DNA of 64,000 nucleotides, taken from assembly GCF_012641275.1 (NCBI RefSeq), contig NZ_JABAIA010000003.1, positions 992,001 to 1,056,000 of the forward strand, written 5' to 3'. Below are positions 1 to 8,573 of this stretch, in pieces. Source of the DNA: Chitinophaga varians. GTDB taxonomy: Bacteria > Bacteroidota > Bacteroidia > Chitinophagales > Chitinophagaceae. Position 1 is the stretch's first letter; every line of letters begins with the position of its first letter. A model generated the notes under the pieces. The model was not told where the DNA came from and did no database searches. It worked only from the letters and a program-made list of their open reading frames with translations. Made by a program: the position numbers and the translations under genes.

Positions 1-504
1 GGTGTTGCGCAGGAAAGCTGCAAAGAAGTTGCAGATAAATGCGCCGATATTGATCCCCATGTAAAAAATATTATACCCGGTATCTTTCCGGCTGCGGTAC
101 TTTTCATCACTGTACACATTTCCCAGCAAGGTGGAGATATTCGGTTTGAAAAAACCATTGCCAATACAGATCAATGCAAGGGACAGGTAAAACACGGTGA
201 GGTTATGTACGGCCAGTCCCATATAACCAATGCCCATCAGTATCCCGCCAATGATAATCGATTTACTGTAACCCAGTTTACGGTCGGCTATCAGCCCACC
301 GAGAAACGGTGTCAGGTATACGAAAGCGATGAAAGTCCCGAAGATATCCGCAGCAGTGGCACGGTCCATGCCCCAGCCACCTTTTGCCGTGTCGGTCAGG
401 TACAACTGAAAAATCCCGAGGATCAGATAAAAACCAAAACGCTCCCACATCTCGGAGAGGAACAGGAAAGGCAATGCTGCCGGATGATTACTTGCTTTTT
501 TCAT
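1..504 (-). CDS. POT-family peptide:proton symporter, N-terminal part (runs off the window)
   Basis: The minus-strand frame starting at the ATG at 502-504 is open for 168 codons to the window edge. The protein begins MKKASNHPAALPFLFLSEMW and carries the PTR2/POT signature E-x-x-E-R-F-x-F-Y near residues 18-26, followed by hydrophobic segments and a GNGFFKPN-type stretch typical of proton-dependent oligopeptide transporters (DtpT type). Such proteins sit in the inner membrane and import di- and tripeptides with protons. Only the first four or so membrane segments are present, so the C-terminal half cannot be judged. It is divergent to the TetR gene at 729, with a 224-bp gap between them. Confidence 0.9.
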   Translation of the reverse strand, partial: MKKASNHPAALPFLFLSEMWERFGFYLILGIFQLYLTDTAKGGWGMDRATAADIFGTFIAFVYLTPFLGGLIADRKLGYSKSIIIGGILMGIGYMGLAVHNLTVFYLSLALICIGNGFFKPNISTLLGNVYSDEKYRSRKDTGYNIFYMGINIGAFICNFFAAFLRNT

Positions 505-668
505 GTAAAATCAAATGGTGTACGTGATATAGGTTATGCATGACAGCTGCCGGCCGTACCAGCCGCTGCCAAACCGCTAAAATAAGGGAAAGATGGAAAT
601 TATCAGCCTTTCTGTCCCTCCTTCCCGGAGTTTACACAAAAGCGGCTGAAAGAAAGGAAGGCGATCGT

Positions 669-699
669 TTTTCGACTAAAATTAAAATTTGGTCGAAAA
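669..699. promoter_or_regulatory. Operator-like inverted repeat O1 upstream of tetR
   Basis: The arms TTTTCGAC (669-676) and GTCGAAAA (692-699) are perfect inverted repeats. After one mismatch, AAA/TTT continues inward (678-680 with 688-690). The site lies just upstream of the -7 box of the TetR gene. A closely matching sequence occurs on the opposite strand at 1337-1367, before the MFS gene. This is the layout expected for TetR autoregulation and control of a neighbouring exporter; binding is inferred. Confidence 0.7.
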
Positions 700-703
700 T
701 AAC

Positions 704-711
704 TACCTTTG
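704..711 (+). promoter_or_regulatory. Bacteroidota -7 box for the TetR gene
   Basis: TACCTTTG matches the Bacteroidota sigma-A -7 consensus TAnnTTTG and lies 18 bp before the ATG at 729. The only TTTG upstream (688-691) is 12 bp away, too close for a normal -33 element, so the -33 is unclear. Confidence 0.55.
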
Positions 712-728
712 CACTATTATAAAGAAAG

Positions 729-1322
729 ATGGCCACTGATAAAAGAACACATATATTATTAACAGCGCAGCAGCTTTTCCAGGAGAAAGGACTGGGCATG
801 GTGACCATGGAAGACGTGGCCAGGGCGGCCGGGATGGGAAAAAGCTCGCTATATTATTATTTCAAAAGCAAGGAAGAGATCTTTAACGCGGTGCTGGAAA
901 CGGAAATCAGTGAAATTCTCCTGGAAACCATGAAACGTATCAGCAGCAGGACATCCCTCCGGGACAAACTGCTGACGTTTGCCACGGTGAAGTTCGAAAT
1001 GGCAAGAAAACGCAAATCCCTCTACCGCACCATGGAGCTGGGCATGGACGCGGAAGCGCTGTCCAGGTACAACGAAACGAAAAAAGCAGTACACCTGCGG
1101 TACCTGCAGCAGGAAAAGGTCATCCTGCAGCAATTACTCATACAGGGCGGGGAAGACGGTGATATTAAGCCGCTGAAAACAGCCGAACTGGAAGAGGCGG
1201 TGTTTATTTTCCTGTCAGCGCTCAGAGGCATGAACCGGGAAATCAACGTGTTCGGAGCGGCTGAACAGGCAGACCGCATGCTGCCGGCATTTTGCCGGCT
1301 TTTCCTGCGGGGACTGCAATAA
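729..1322 (+). CDS. TetR/AcrR-family transcriptional regulator
   Basis: A 197-aa protein with an N-terminal TetR-type helix-turn-helix at about residues 8-54. The recognition-helix region reads GMGKSSLYYYFKSKEEIF, a classic TetR signature. The C-terminal ligand-binding half is helical and of usual length for the family. It is followed 46 bp later by an MFS exporter on the same strand. Matching operator-like repeats (669-699 and 1337-1367) precede both genes, so it probably represses itself and the transporter until an effector binds. The effector cannot be read from the sequence. Confidence 0.92.
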   Translation: MATDKRTHILLTAQQLFQEKGLGMVTMEDVARAAGMGKSSLYYYFKSKEEIFNAVLETEISEILLETMKRISSRTSLRDKLLTFATVKFEMARKRKSLYRTMELGMDAEALSRYNETKKAVHLRYLQQEKVILQQLLIQGGEDGDIKPLKTAELEEAVFIFLSALRGMNREINVFGAAEQADRMLPAFCRLFLRGLQ

Positions 1323-1336
1323 AAATTTTTGTATAA

Positions 1337-1367
1337 AATTCGACCGGAAATTGATTTTAGTCTAAAA
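1337..1367 (-). promoter_or_regulatory. Operator-like site O2 upstream of the MFS gene (second copy of O1)
   Basis: Read on the minus strand from 1367, this stretch matches O1 (669-699) at most positions: TTTT, then GACTAAAAT, then GGTCGAA at the same spacing. It ends one base before the MFS start codon at 1369. Two copies flanking one TetR gene support a shared regulatory role. Confidence 0.65.
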
Positions 1368-1368
1368 G

Positions 1369-2589
1369 ATGAGCTTTCGACATACCTTCAGGGTTTTTGA
1401 ATCACGCAACTATAGCCTGTTTTTCTACGGCCAGCTGATATCACGCATCGGTATGTGGATGCAGCGCACTGCGGTGATATGGGTGGTGTACACGCTGACG
1501 CACTCGGTTTTCCTGGTGGGACTGACCACCTTCGCCGAGCAGTTCCCTTCGTTTTTATTGTCGCCGGCAGGCGGCATTGTGGCCGACAGATACGACCGTT
1601 ATAAAGTGCTGATGGCCACCCAGCTTGTCTCCGCCGTACAGGCGGTGGCGTTAACGCTGGTCTATCATTACAGCACCAATCCGCTCTGGGGGCTGCTGGG
1701 CCTGAGCGTATTGCTGGGCCTGGCCAACGCGTATGATGTGCCGTCCAGGCAGGCGATGGTCAACGATATTGTTCTCAACAAGGAAGACCTGGCAGGCGCC
1801 ATTGCGATGAATTCATCCCTGAACAACCTGTCAAGGCTGGTAGGACCGGCCCTGTCAGGCATTGTGCTGGCCCGCTACGGCGCCACGGCCTGTTTTATCG
1901 CCAACGCGGTCAGCTTCGTGGCGGTGATCATTTGTCTGACACTGATGAAGTTCCCGCAAAGGCAAATGACCAGACGCGGTAAAAATGCCTGGGCGGATTT
2001 CAGGGACGGACTGGCATACACCCGCTCGCAGAAAGAGATCAGCCGGATACTGCTGGTGCTCGGGCTGATATGCCTGTTCGTGGCCACCTACAACACTTTG
2101 CAGCCTTTCTATGCACGGGACGTCTTTAAAGGCAACGCGGCCACCTACGGCTTTATTAACGCGGCTACCGGGATCGGCGCATTGACCGCCACCTTGTTCC
2201 TGGCGTCCCAGAAGAAAAGCGGCCAACTGAAAAGGATACTGTTCGTAAACCTGATCATTTTAGGTTTTGGGTTGATGGTAATGTCGCAGACGACCATCCT
2301 GCCGGTATACCTGTTCCTGTGTTTCGTATGCGGCTTCGGCACAATGTCTGCCCTCCCCATCTGCAATACCGTGGTACAGACAGTGTCCGCTGAGCACATG
2401 CGCGGCCGGGTGGTAGGTTTCTTTGCCATGGCGGCATTCGGCACATTGCCCCTGGGAAGCGTACTGGTGGGCTGGCTGGCCAAAATGATTTCTCCGCAGA
2501 CCTGTACACTCTTACAGGGCGTCGTTTGCCTCCTGATAGCCGGGACATTTTACCGCTTTCTGAAGACGGATTATAAACGATCGTTATAA
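1369..2589 (+). CDS. MFS transporter, MFS_3 / EntS-like exporter
   Basis: A 406-aa inner-membrane protein with about 12 hydrophobic segments. A motif-A-like loop, GGIVADRYDRYKVLM, lies near residues 68-82, and the start MSFRHTFRVFESRNYSLFFYG resembles the MFS_3 (enterobactin exporter EntS-like) group. It is probably a proton-driven exporter of a small molecule. It follows a TetR gene and carries a TetR-operator-like site touching its start codon, so it is the likely regulated target. The substrate is unknown. The downstream efflux operon begins 124 bp later and may be separately transcribed. Confidence 0.88.
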   Translation: MSFRHTFRVFESRNYSLFFYGQLISRIGMWMQRTAVIWVVYTLTHSVFLVGLTTFAEQFPSFLLSPAGGIVADRYDRYKVLMATQLVSAVQAVALTLVYHYSTNPLWGLLGLSVLLGLANAYDVPSRQAMVNDIVLNKEDLAGAIAMNSSLNNLSRLVGPALSGIVLARYGATACFIANAVSFVAVIICLTLMKFPQRQMTRRGKNAWADFRDGLAYTRSQKEISRILLVLGLICLFVATYNTLQPFYARDVFKGNAATYGFINAATGIGALTATLFLASQKKSGQLKRILFVNLIILGFGLMVMSQTTILPVYLFLCFVCGFGTMSALPICNTVVQTVSAEHMRGRVVGFFAMAAFGTLPLGSVLVGWLAKMISPQTCTLLQGVVCLLIAGTFYRFLKTDYKRSL

Positions 2590-2713
2590 GTTTGAAGTGA
2601 CCCCCTCAGGTATCAGATGATATTTAAAAAAATAGTCTATCTCTTGTCATTCTTCTATTTCTTTTGAAGATTTAAACATAGTCGTTCTGTTTATTGTCAA
2701 AGGTTAAGCTAAG

Positions 2714-4078
2714 ATGATAAATGGCATGAATCATTTGGGGAAGACAAAAACAATATCCATTTGTTTTTTACTCGTTTTTTGTGTTACTGTTCCGTTAGCA
2801 GCTGTTGGTCAACAAGTAAATGACAGTATTACATCGTTATCCCTCCGGCAGTGCATTGACTATGCATTGCAGCATCAGCCTGCGCTGCAGCAATCGATGA
2901 TCAGGACGGAAATCACCAAAGCCTCCAACGCCATCAGCCAGTCGGGCTGGTACCCGCAGGTAGGGCTCACGGCCAATCTTAACCACTACCTGCAACGTCC
3001 TACCGCGCTTTCCAATATCAACGGCGTGGAAACGCCCATACAGACAAGCGTGGTCAATACCTCTACACCGGGCATCGGCGTTACCCAGAATATCTTTAAC
3101 CCCAGCCTGATTTACGCTACCCGCCTGGCGCCACTCAATACCAAAGCGGCCCAACAGAGCGTGGACAGCAGTAAAATTGACCTTGTGGCCAATGTCAGCA
3201 TCACTTTTTATGGCCTGCTGCTTACCCTGCAGCAGATCGATGTGCTGAAGGAAGATACCGCCCGCCTGGGGGAAAGCATGCGCACGGCCTATCATCAATA
3301 TGTAGGCGGCATTGTGGATGAAACAGACTACGAACAGGCGCAGATCACACTGAACACCTCACTGGGACAGCTGGTACAAGCCATAGAGAACGTCCGGCCC
3401 CAGTACGCTGCACTGAAACAGTTTATGGGATATCCCCAGGAACAGCAGTTCAACGTTACCTATGACAGCACGGCCATGCTCAAAGACATTGATATCGACA
3501 TCTCAGAACCGTTACAATACGAGAAAAGAATAGAGCTTAAGCAGTTAACCGTACAAAAAGCCATGCAGCATGAGCTCACCCGCTACTATGAGAAAACGGC
3601 CATCTTCCCGTCGCTTTCCGCTTTCTTTAACTATAACGCGGCCTTCCAGAATAATAATTTCGATAAACTGTACAACGCCGCCTATCCTAACTCCATGATT
3701 GGACTGACGCTTAGCCTGCCGCTGTTCACCGGCTTTAACCGCATACAGAACGCCCACCGGTCAAGGTTGCAGGAACAGGTGCTGGATTGGAGCGAGACCA
3801 ACCTGCGGTCAACGATCTATTCGCAATACGCGACCGCCCTGGCCAGCTATAAAAGCAATGTGTACAACATGCGGCAGCTGAAGGAAAATGTGGCGCTGGC
3901 CAAACGGGTGTACTTTGTCGTTGACCTGCAATACAAACAGGGCATTGTTCCCTACCTTAATGTAATTACCGCCGAATCCAATCTGAGAACTTCTCAGTTG
4001 ACATACCTGAACGCATTGTTCCAGACCCTTTCCAGCAAAATTGACTGGCAAAAGGCCATGGGGGACATTACGTATTAA
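2714..4078 (+). CDS. TolC-family outer-membrane efflux protein
   Basis: A 454-aa protein with an N-terminal signal peptide (hydrophobic core around residues 14-31) and the OEP layout of two repeated halves rich in alanine, glutamine and leucine. A typical opening LRQCIDYALQHQPALQQS and a C-terminal GIVPYLNVITAESNLRTSQ stretch are present. It would form the trimeric outer-membrane channel of a tripartite efflux pump. The start may be at 2714 or at the next ATG (2726). It is first in a run with the adaptor and two RND pumps, which supports assignment to that pump. Confidence 0.93.
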   Translation: MINGMNHLGKTKTISICFLLVFCVTVPLAAVGQQVNDSITSLSLRQCIDYALQHQPALQQSMIRTEITKASNAISQSGWYPQVGLTANLNHYLQRPTALSNINGVETPIQTSVVNTSTPGIGVTQNIFNPSLIYATRLAPLNTKAAQQSVDSSKIDLVANVSITFYGLLLTLQQIDVLKEDTARLGESMRTAYHQYVGGIVDETDYEQAQITLNTSLGQLVQAIENVRPQYAALKQFMGYPQEQQFNVTYDSTAMLKDIDIDISEPLQYEKRIELKQLTVQKAMQHELTRYYEKTAIFPSLSAFFNYNAAFQNNNFDKLYNAAYPNSMIGLTLSLPLFTGFNRIQNAHRSRLQEQVLDWSETNLRSTIYSQYATALASYKSNVYNMRQLKENVALAKRVYFVVDLQYKQGIVPYLNVITAESNLRTSQLTYLNALFQTLSSKIDWQKAMGDITY

Positions 4079-4109
4079 CATTATTGCTGCAAAAAGTAAA
4101 ATACACTCT

Positions 4110-5294
4110 ATGAATAGCGTAACACGATACGTTATCATGATATGGGGAACGGCCGCTTTCTTTTCCTGTAAACAGAAACCACCGGCATCCAATCCGCCGG
4201 TGCCGGTCAACCTGTATACGGTGGAAAGCAAGGCGGTCCGCTACTACGACAAATACCCGTCCACCGCACAGGCGCTGAGCCAGGTCAATATCGTCCCTTC
4301 CGTGGTGCAGGGCTATGTGACCGGCATTTTTGCTGCCGACGGGGCACAGGTACATAAAGGACAACTGTTGTATGAGATAGATAAACGGATTTACCAGGCT
4401 GCCTATGACCAGGCCGCCGCCAACGTGAAAGTGGCGGAGGCCAACCAGCTGCAGCAACAGCAGGACGCAGACCGCTACGTGTACCTAAACAAATACAACG
4501 CCGTCGCCAAACAACTCTACGATCACGCCATGATATCGCTGGAAACAGCAAAAAGCCAGACCAAAGCGGCGCAGGAAGCACTCCGCACTGCGAAGACCAA
4601 CCTGAACTTCGCCAGTATCTATGCGCCTTTCGACGGTACCATCGGCATCAGCGCGGTAAGGCTGGGCAATGTGGTGACAGGCGGACAGACCATCCTCAAT
4701 ACCATCTCCACCAACGACCCGATGGCAGTGGATTTTCTGGTCAACGAAAAACAACTGCTGGCCTTTGAACGGTTCAAGGCAGACAGTAAAACGATGCCCG
4801 ATTCATTGTTTACGCTGCAGCTGCCGGACAATACCCTCTATCCCTATCCCGGAAAGATATCGGTGATAGACAGGGCGGTGGACCCGCAGACAGGCACTAT
4901 CCGGGTGCGGCTGGTCTTCCCCAATCCGCAGTATCTCCTGAAAGTAGGCATGAGCTGCGTGGTACGGGTGCGTAACCAGGAATCTGCTCCGCAGATGGTA
5001 GTGCCGGGCAAAGCCGTCATTGAACAGATGGGCGAATACTTCCTGTTTGTGGCCAAAGACACCGTGATAGCTGCCAAAAATAACACCGACGACACAACGG
5101 AAAAGGGCCTTCATGCCATCCAGAAAAAAGTACAGCTGGGACAAACGATCGGGCCTGATGTGATCATCCTGTCCGGCGTGGCCGATGGTGACCGTGTAGT
5201 CGTAGACGGTATACAGTCCATACATGATGGCTCGGCCATCACCCTACAAAGTAAAAAAACACATGCAGGGACCGGTTCCGGCAAATCGAAATAA
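4110..5294 (+). CDS. RND periplasmic adaptor (HlyD/AcrA-type membrane fusion lipoprotein)
   Basis: The open frame extends upstream into the tolC gene, but the ATG at 4110 gives a 394-aa lipoprotein: MNSVTRYVIMIWGTAAFFSC with a lipobox-like AFFSC (Cys20). A barrel-sandwich (lipoyl-like) half motif, GYVTGIFAADGAQVHKGQLL, lies at about 68-88, then an alpha-helical hairpin, the second half motif (YAPFDGTIGISAVRLGNVV), and beta-barrel and membrane-proximal domains. It should link TolC to the RND pumps. It is the only adaptor in an operon with two pumps, so both pumps probably share it. Confidence 0.93.
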   Translation: MNSVTRYVIMIWGTAAFFSCKQKPPASNPPVPVNLYTVESKAVRYYDKYPSTAQALSQVNIVPSVVQGYVTGIFAADGAQVHKGQLLYEIDKRIYQAAYDQAAANVKVAEANQLQQQQDADRYVYLNKYNAVAKQLYDHAMISLETAKSQTKAAQEALRTAKTNLNFASIYAPFDGTIGISAVRLGNVVTGGQTILNTISTNDPMAVDFLVNEKQLLAFERFKADSKTMPDSLFTLQLPDNTLYPYPGKISVIDRAVDPQTGTIRVRLVFPNPQYLLKVGMSCVVRVRNQESAPQMVVPGKAVIEQMGEYFLFVAKDTVIAAKNNTDDTTEKGLHAIQKKVQLGQTIGPDVIILSGVADGDRVVVDGIQSIHDGSAITLQSKKTHAGTGSGKSK

Positions 5295-5312
5295 ACAGAT
5301 GAAAGGCGCCGC

Positions 5313-8300
5313 ATGATTGCAAATACATTCATCAAAAGACCCGTTACGGCCATTGTGGTATCCATTTTACTGGTACTGACAGGGAGCGTGTGTATCCTCA
5401 ACCTGCCTGTTGACCAGTATCCGGACATCACGCCGCCCGTTGTGCAGATCAACGGGCAGTATATCGGTGCGGACGCACAGACGGTCGAACAAACAGTGGC
5501 CACGCCCATAGAGCAGCAGGTAAACGGCACGCCCGGCATGGAATACATGCAAAGCAACAGCTCCAACAACGGCAACATGCAGGCGACTGTCACCTACAGT
5601 ATCGGCACCAATATCGACATCGCCACGCTGGACGTGCAAAACCGCGTCAGCATTGCCACGCCGCTGATACCCAGTGCGGCCACCCGCCTCGGCCTCACGG
5701 TGCGCGCCGTCAACCCCAGTATGTTGATGATGGTGGCCATCTACTCACCCAAAGGCACACACGATATTACATTCCTCGATAACTACACCAATATTTTCAT
5801 CCAGGACGCACTGTTGAGGGTGCCCGGCGTAGGCACTATCAACAGCTTCGCCGATAATTTCAGTATGCGGGTGTGGATGAATCCCGAGAAAATGGCTGCC
5901 TACAGCATCACACCACAGGACGTCATCAACGCATTGAACACCCAGAACGTACAGGTGGCCGCCGGCTCAGCGGGCGTGCCGCCGCAATCCGGTACGCAGA
6001 CTTTTGAGCTGGGCATACTGGTCAATGGGAGGCTAAGCAAAGTATCGGAGTTCGAAAACATTATCGTGAAGACCATGCCTGCCACCGGAGCGCTGGTATA
6101 CCTGAAAGACATCGCCAGGGTGGAGCTGGGCAAGTTCAGCTTTTCGAGCAACTCTTTCGTGGACGGCCATCGTGCGTCTTACCTGCGCATTTATCAGGCG
6201 CCGGGCAGCAATGCATTAAAGACAGCCGCTGGTATTTATAAAGAGCTGGAGCAGCTGAAGCAGTTTTTCCCGGCAGACGTGGAGTACAAAGTACCTTTCG
6301 AATCCGTAACAGTGGTGAAGGTATCCATGAGCGACGTTGTGGTGACACTGTTGATGACCCTCGCCCTGGTGGCGGTGGTAGTATTTGTCTTCTTACAGAA
6401 CTTCCGCTCCACGCTGATCCCCGTGCTGGCCATCCCTGTCTCTATCTTTGGCACCTTCTGCTTTTTTATACCCCTGGGATTTACCATCAATACGCTGACC
6501 ATGTTTGGTTTTGTGCTGGCCATCGGTATTGTGGTGGACGATGCCATCATTGTGGTGGAAGCGGTGCAGCACTATATGGATGAAAAAGGGATGTCGCCCA
6601 AAGAGGCCACGTACTATGCCATGAAAGATATTTCCGCGCCGGTGGTGGCCATTGCGCTGATACTGGCGGCGGTATTTGTGCCGGTAGGATTTATCCCGGG
6701 CATCGTCGGGCGGCTGTACCAGCAGTTTGCCATTACGATTGCCATTTCAGTGATCATCTCGGCGTTTGTGGCGCTGTCATTGACGCCGGCGCTGTGTACC
6801 CTGTTGCTGAAACCAACAGACCCTGCCAGGAAGGAAAAAGGCATCAGTAAATTGTTTTCAGGGTTCAACCGGTGGTTTGACCGTATCACGGACAGGTACG
6901 TAAGTGGCGTGGACCGCAGTATTCAACGGGCCGCCCTGGTGATCGTGCTATTGTTGATCATCTGCGGGGCTGCATTCTTTTTGCTTGCGCATAAATCATC
7001 CGGCTTTATTCCCTCAGAAGATGACGGCAACCTGTATGTCACCTATCAGCTGCCGCCTGCATCCTCTACCACACGTTCGGTACAGGTGATGGACAAGCTG
7101 ATGAAGGTGGTGGCGGAAACACCCGGAGTAGGCCACTATGCCGCGTTGTCGGGCCTGAACGTGATCAACAACGCGTCCAATTCCAACTGCGGCACCATCT
7201 ACCTGCAACTAACGCCCTGGGACCAACGAAAACGTAGAAGGGAGCAGGTGCCGGGTATTATCACGGAGCTGAAAAAACGAATTGCCGACGCAGGTATTAA
7301 TGATGCCAACGTGGAGGTCGTACAGCCGTCGCCGTTGCCCGGCGTGGGTGCTACGGTAGGCTTCAGTCTCCAGATAGAACAACGCAGCACCACTGACGAT
7401 CTCCACGCATTCGAGAACGTGGTCAGTAAATTTGTGACAGAAGCCAATAAGAACCCGGCCATATCCGGTGCTTATAGCTTTTATAATGCGCATACCCCGG
7501 GATTTGCGGTCACGGTGGACCGCGAGAAATGCGAGAAGCTGGGCGCCGATGTAGGCGATGTTTTTACCACCATACAGGCGTTTATGGGCAGTATGTACAT
7601 CAACGATTTTACGACCTACAACCGTACCTTCCATGTGGTGGTACAGGCGGATACCGCTTTCCGCAACGTCATATCCGATCTGAACAAGTACTATGTCCGT
7701 AACCAGGCGGGGCAGATGCTGCCATTAGGCACGCTGGTCAGCTATAAGCCCATGGAGACGTCGCCGCTGATCTCGCATTTTAATATCTTCCGCTCCGCGG
7801 AGATAGACGGTGTGTCGGGAGTAGGCTACAGTACCTCCGAAACTATTGAGGCATTACAGCAGGTGGCATCGAAAGTGTTGCCGGAAGGGTATGCCTACGA
7901 GTTTTCCGGGCTTAGCCATGAAGAGATCAAAGCAGGATCGGCCACCATCTATATCTTTATATTTTCCATCACGTTTGTGTTCCTGTTCCTGTCGGCGTTG
8001 TACGAAAGCTGGTCGGTGCCTTTCTCGGTGCTGCTGGCGGTGCCCATCGGTGTCTTCGGCGCTATTTTCACTTTGTGGCTGGTGCCCGGGCTGACAAACA
8101 ACGTGTACGCACAAATCGGGATGATCACGCTTATCGGTCTGGCGGCCAAAAACGCGATCCTCATTGTGGAATTTGCGAAGGTGCGGGTAGACAGGGGGGA
8201 AGACCTGATGCAGTCCACCCTGGATGCCGTGAAACTGAGGCTGCGCCCTATCGTGATGACCTCTATGGCCTTCATCCTGGGCGTGCTGCCGCTGGTACTG

Positions 8301-8573
8301 GCCACCGGCGCAGGCGCTGTTTCCCGCCGCACCATCGGTTTCACCGTATTGGGCGGCATGATCGCTGCCTCTACCATCGCCATTTTCGTAGTGCCGGTAC
8401 TGTTTGTGGTCATCACCCGGCTGTCTTACGGCAGGAAGAAGCTGGCATGGTTAAAGGAACACCATGAAAGCCTGATGGAAAAAGCCAGCAAGATAGAACA
8501 GCAGGACATAGACCCTGAACTGGAATTTGAAATAAAACGCTCACGCGATTTTGATAAACCAGCAAACGGATGA
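5313..8573 (+). CDS. RND efflux pump, HAE1 family, first copy
   Basis: A 1086-aa AcrB-like inner-membrane proton antiporter of usual full length. It has 12 predicted membrane segments and two large periplasmic loops. The proton-relay acids are present (D409-D410 in LAIGIVVDDAIIVVEAV), as are the TM10 lysine (LAAKNAILIVEFAK) and the TM11 arginine (RLRPIVMTS). It should export hydrophobic or amphiphilic compounds through the adaptor and TolC encoded upstream. Its stop overlaps the start of a collinear paralogue (ATGA, 8570-8573), indicating translational coupling and a possible mixed pump. Confidence 0.95.
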   Translation: MIANTFIKRPVTAIVVSILLVLTGSVCILNLPVDQYPDITPPVVQINGQYIGADAQTVEQTVATPIEQQVNGTPGMEYMQSNSSNNGNMQATVTYSIGTNIDIATLDVQNRVSIATPLIPSAATRLGLTVRAVNPSMLMMVAIYSPKGTHDITFLDNYTNIFIQDALLRVPGVGTINSFADNFSMRVWMNPEKMAAYSITPQDVINALNTQNVQVAAGSAGVPPQSGTQTFELGILVNGRLSKVSEFENIIVKTMPATGALVYLKDIARVELGKFSFSSNSFVDGHRASYLRIYQAPGSNALKTAAGIYKELEQLKQFFPADVEYKVPFESVTVVKVSMSDVVVTLLMTLALVAVVVFVFLQNFRSTLIPVLAIPVSIFGTFCFFIPLGFTINTLTMFGFVLAIGIVVDDAIIVVEAVQHYMDEKGMSPKEATYYAMKDISAPVVAIALILAAVFVPVGFIPGIVGRLYQQFAITIAISVIISAFVALSLTPALCTLLLKPTDPARKEKGISKLFSGFNRWFDRITDRYVSGVDRSIQRAALVIVLLLIICGAAFFLLAHKSSGFIPSEDDGNLYVTYQLPPASSTTRSVQVMDKLMKVVAETPGVGHYAALSGLNVINNASNSNCGTIYLQLTPWDQRKRRREQVPGIITELKKRIADAGINDANVEVVQPSPLPGVGATVGFSLQIEQRSTTDDLHAFENVVSKFVTEANKNPAISGAYSFYNAHTPGFAVTVDREKCEKLGADVGDVFTTIQAFMGSMYINDFTTYNRTFHVVVQADTAFRNVISDLNKYYVRNQAGQMLPLGTLVSYKPMETSPLISHFNIFRSAEIDGVSGVGYSTSETIEALQQVASKVLPEGYAYEFSGLSHEEIKAGSATIYIFIFSITFVFLFLSALYESWSVPFSVLLAVPIGVFGAIFTLWLVPGLTNNVYAQIGMITLIGLAAKNAILIVEFAKVRVDRGEDLMQSTLDAVKLRLRPIVMTSMAFILGVLPLVLATGAGAVSRRTIGFTVLGGMIAASTIAIFVVPVLFVVITRLSYGRKKLAWLKEHHESLMEKASKIEQQDIDPELEFEIKRSRDFDKPANG
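6502..6559 (+). repeat. 58-bp exact direct repeat, copy 1 (TM4 of first RND pump)
   Basis: Identical base for base to 9759-9816. It codes for the TM4 proton-relay helix. The flanking sequence diverges at synonymous sites, so identity over 58 bp exceeds what surrounds it. Confidence 0.9.

Noticed and set aside
205..722. Plus-strand ORFs at 205-543 and 540-722
   Set aside because: The first is antisense to the POT transporter. The second is a low-complexity translation across the intergenic region and covers the TetR operator and most of its promoter.
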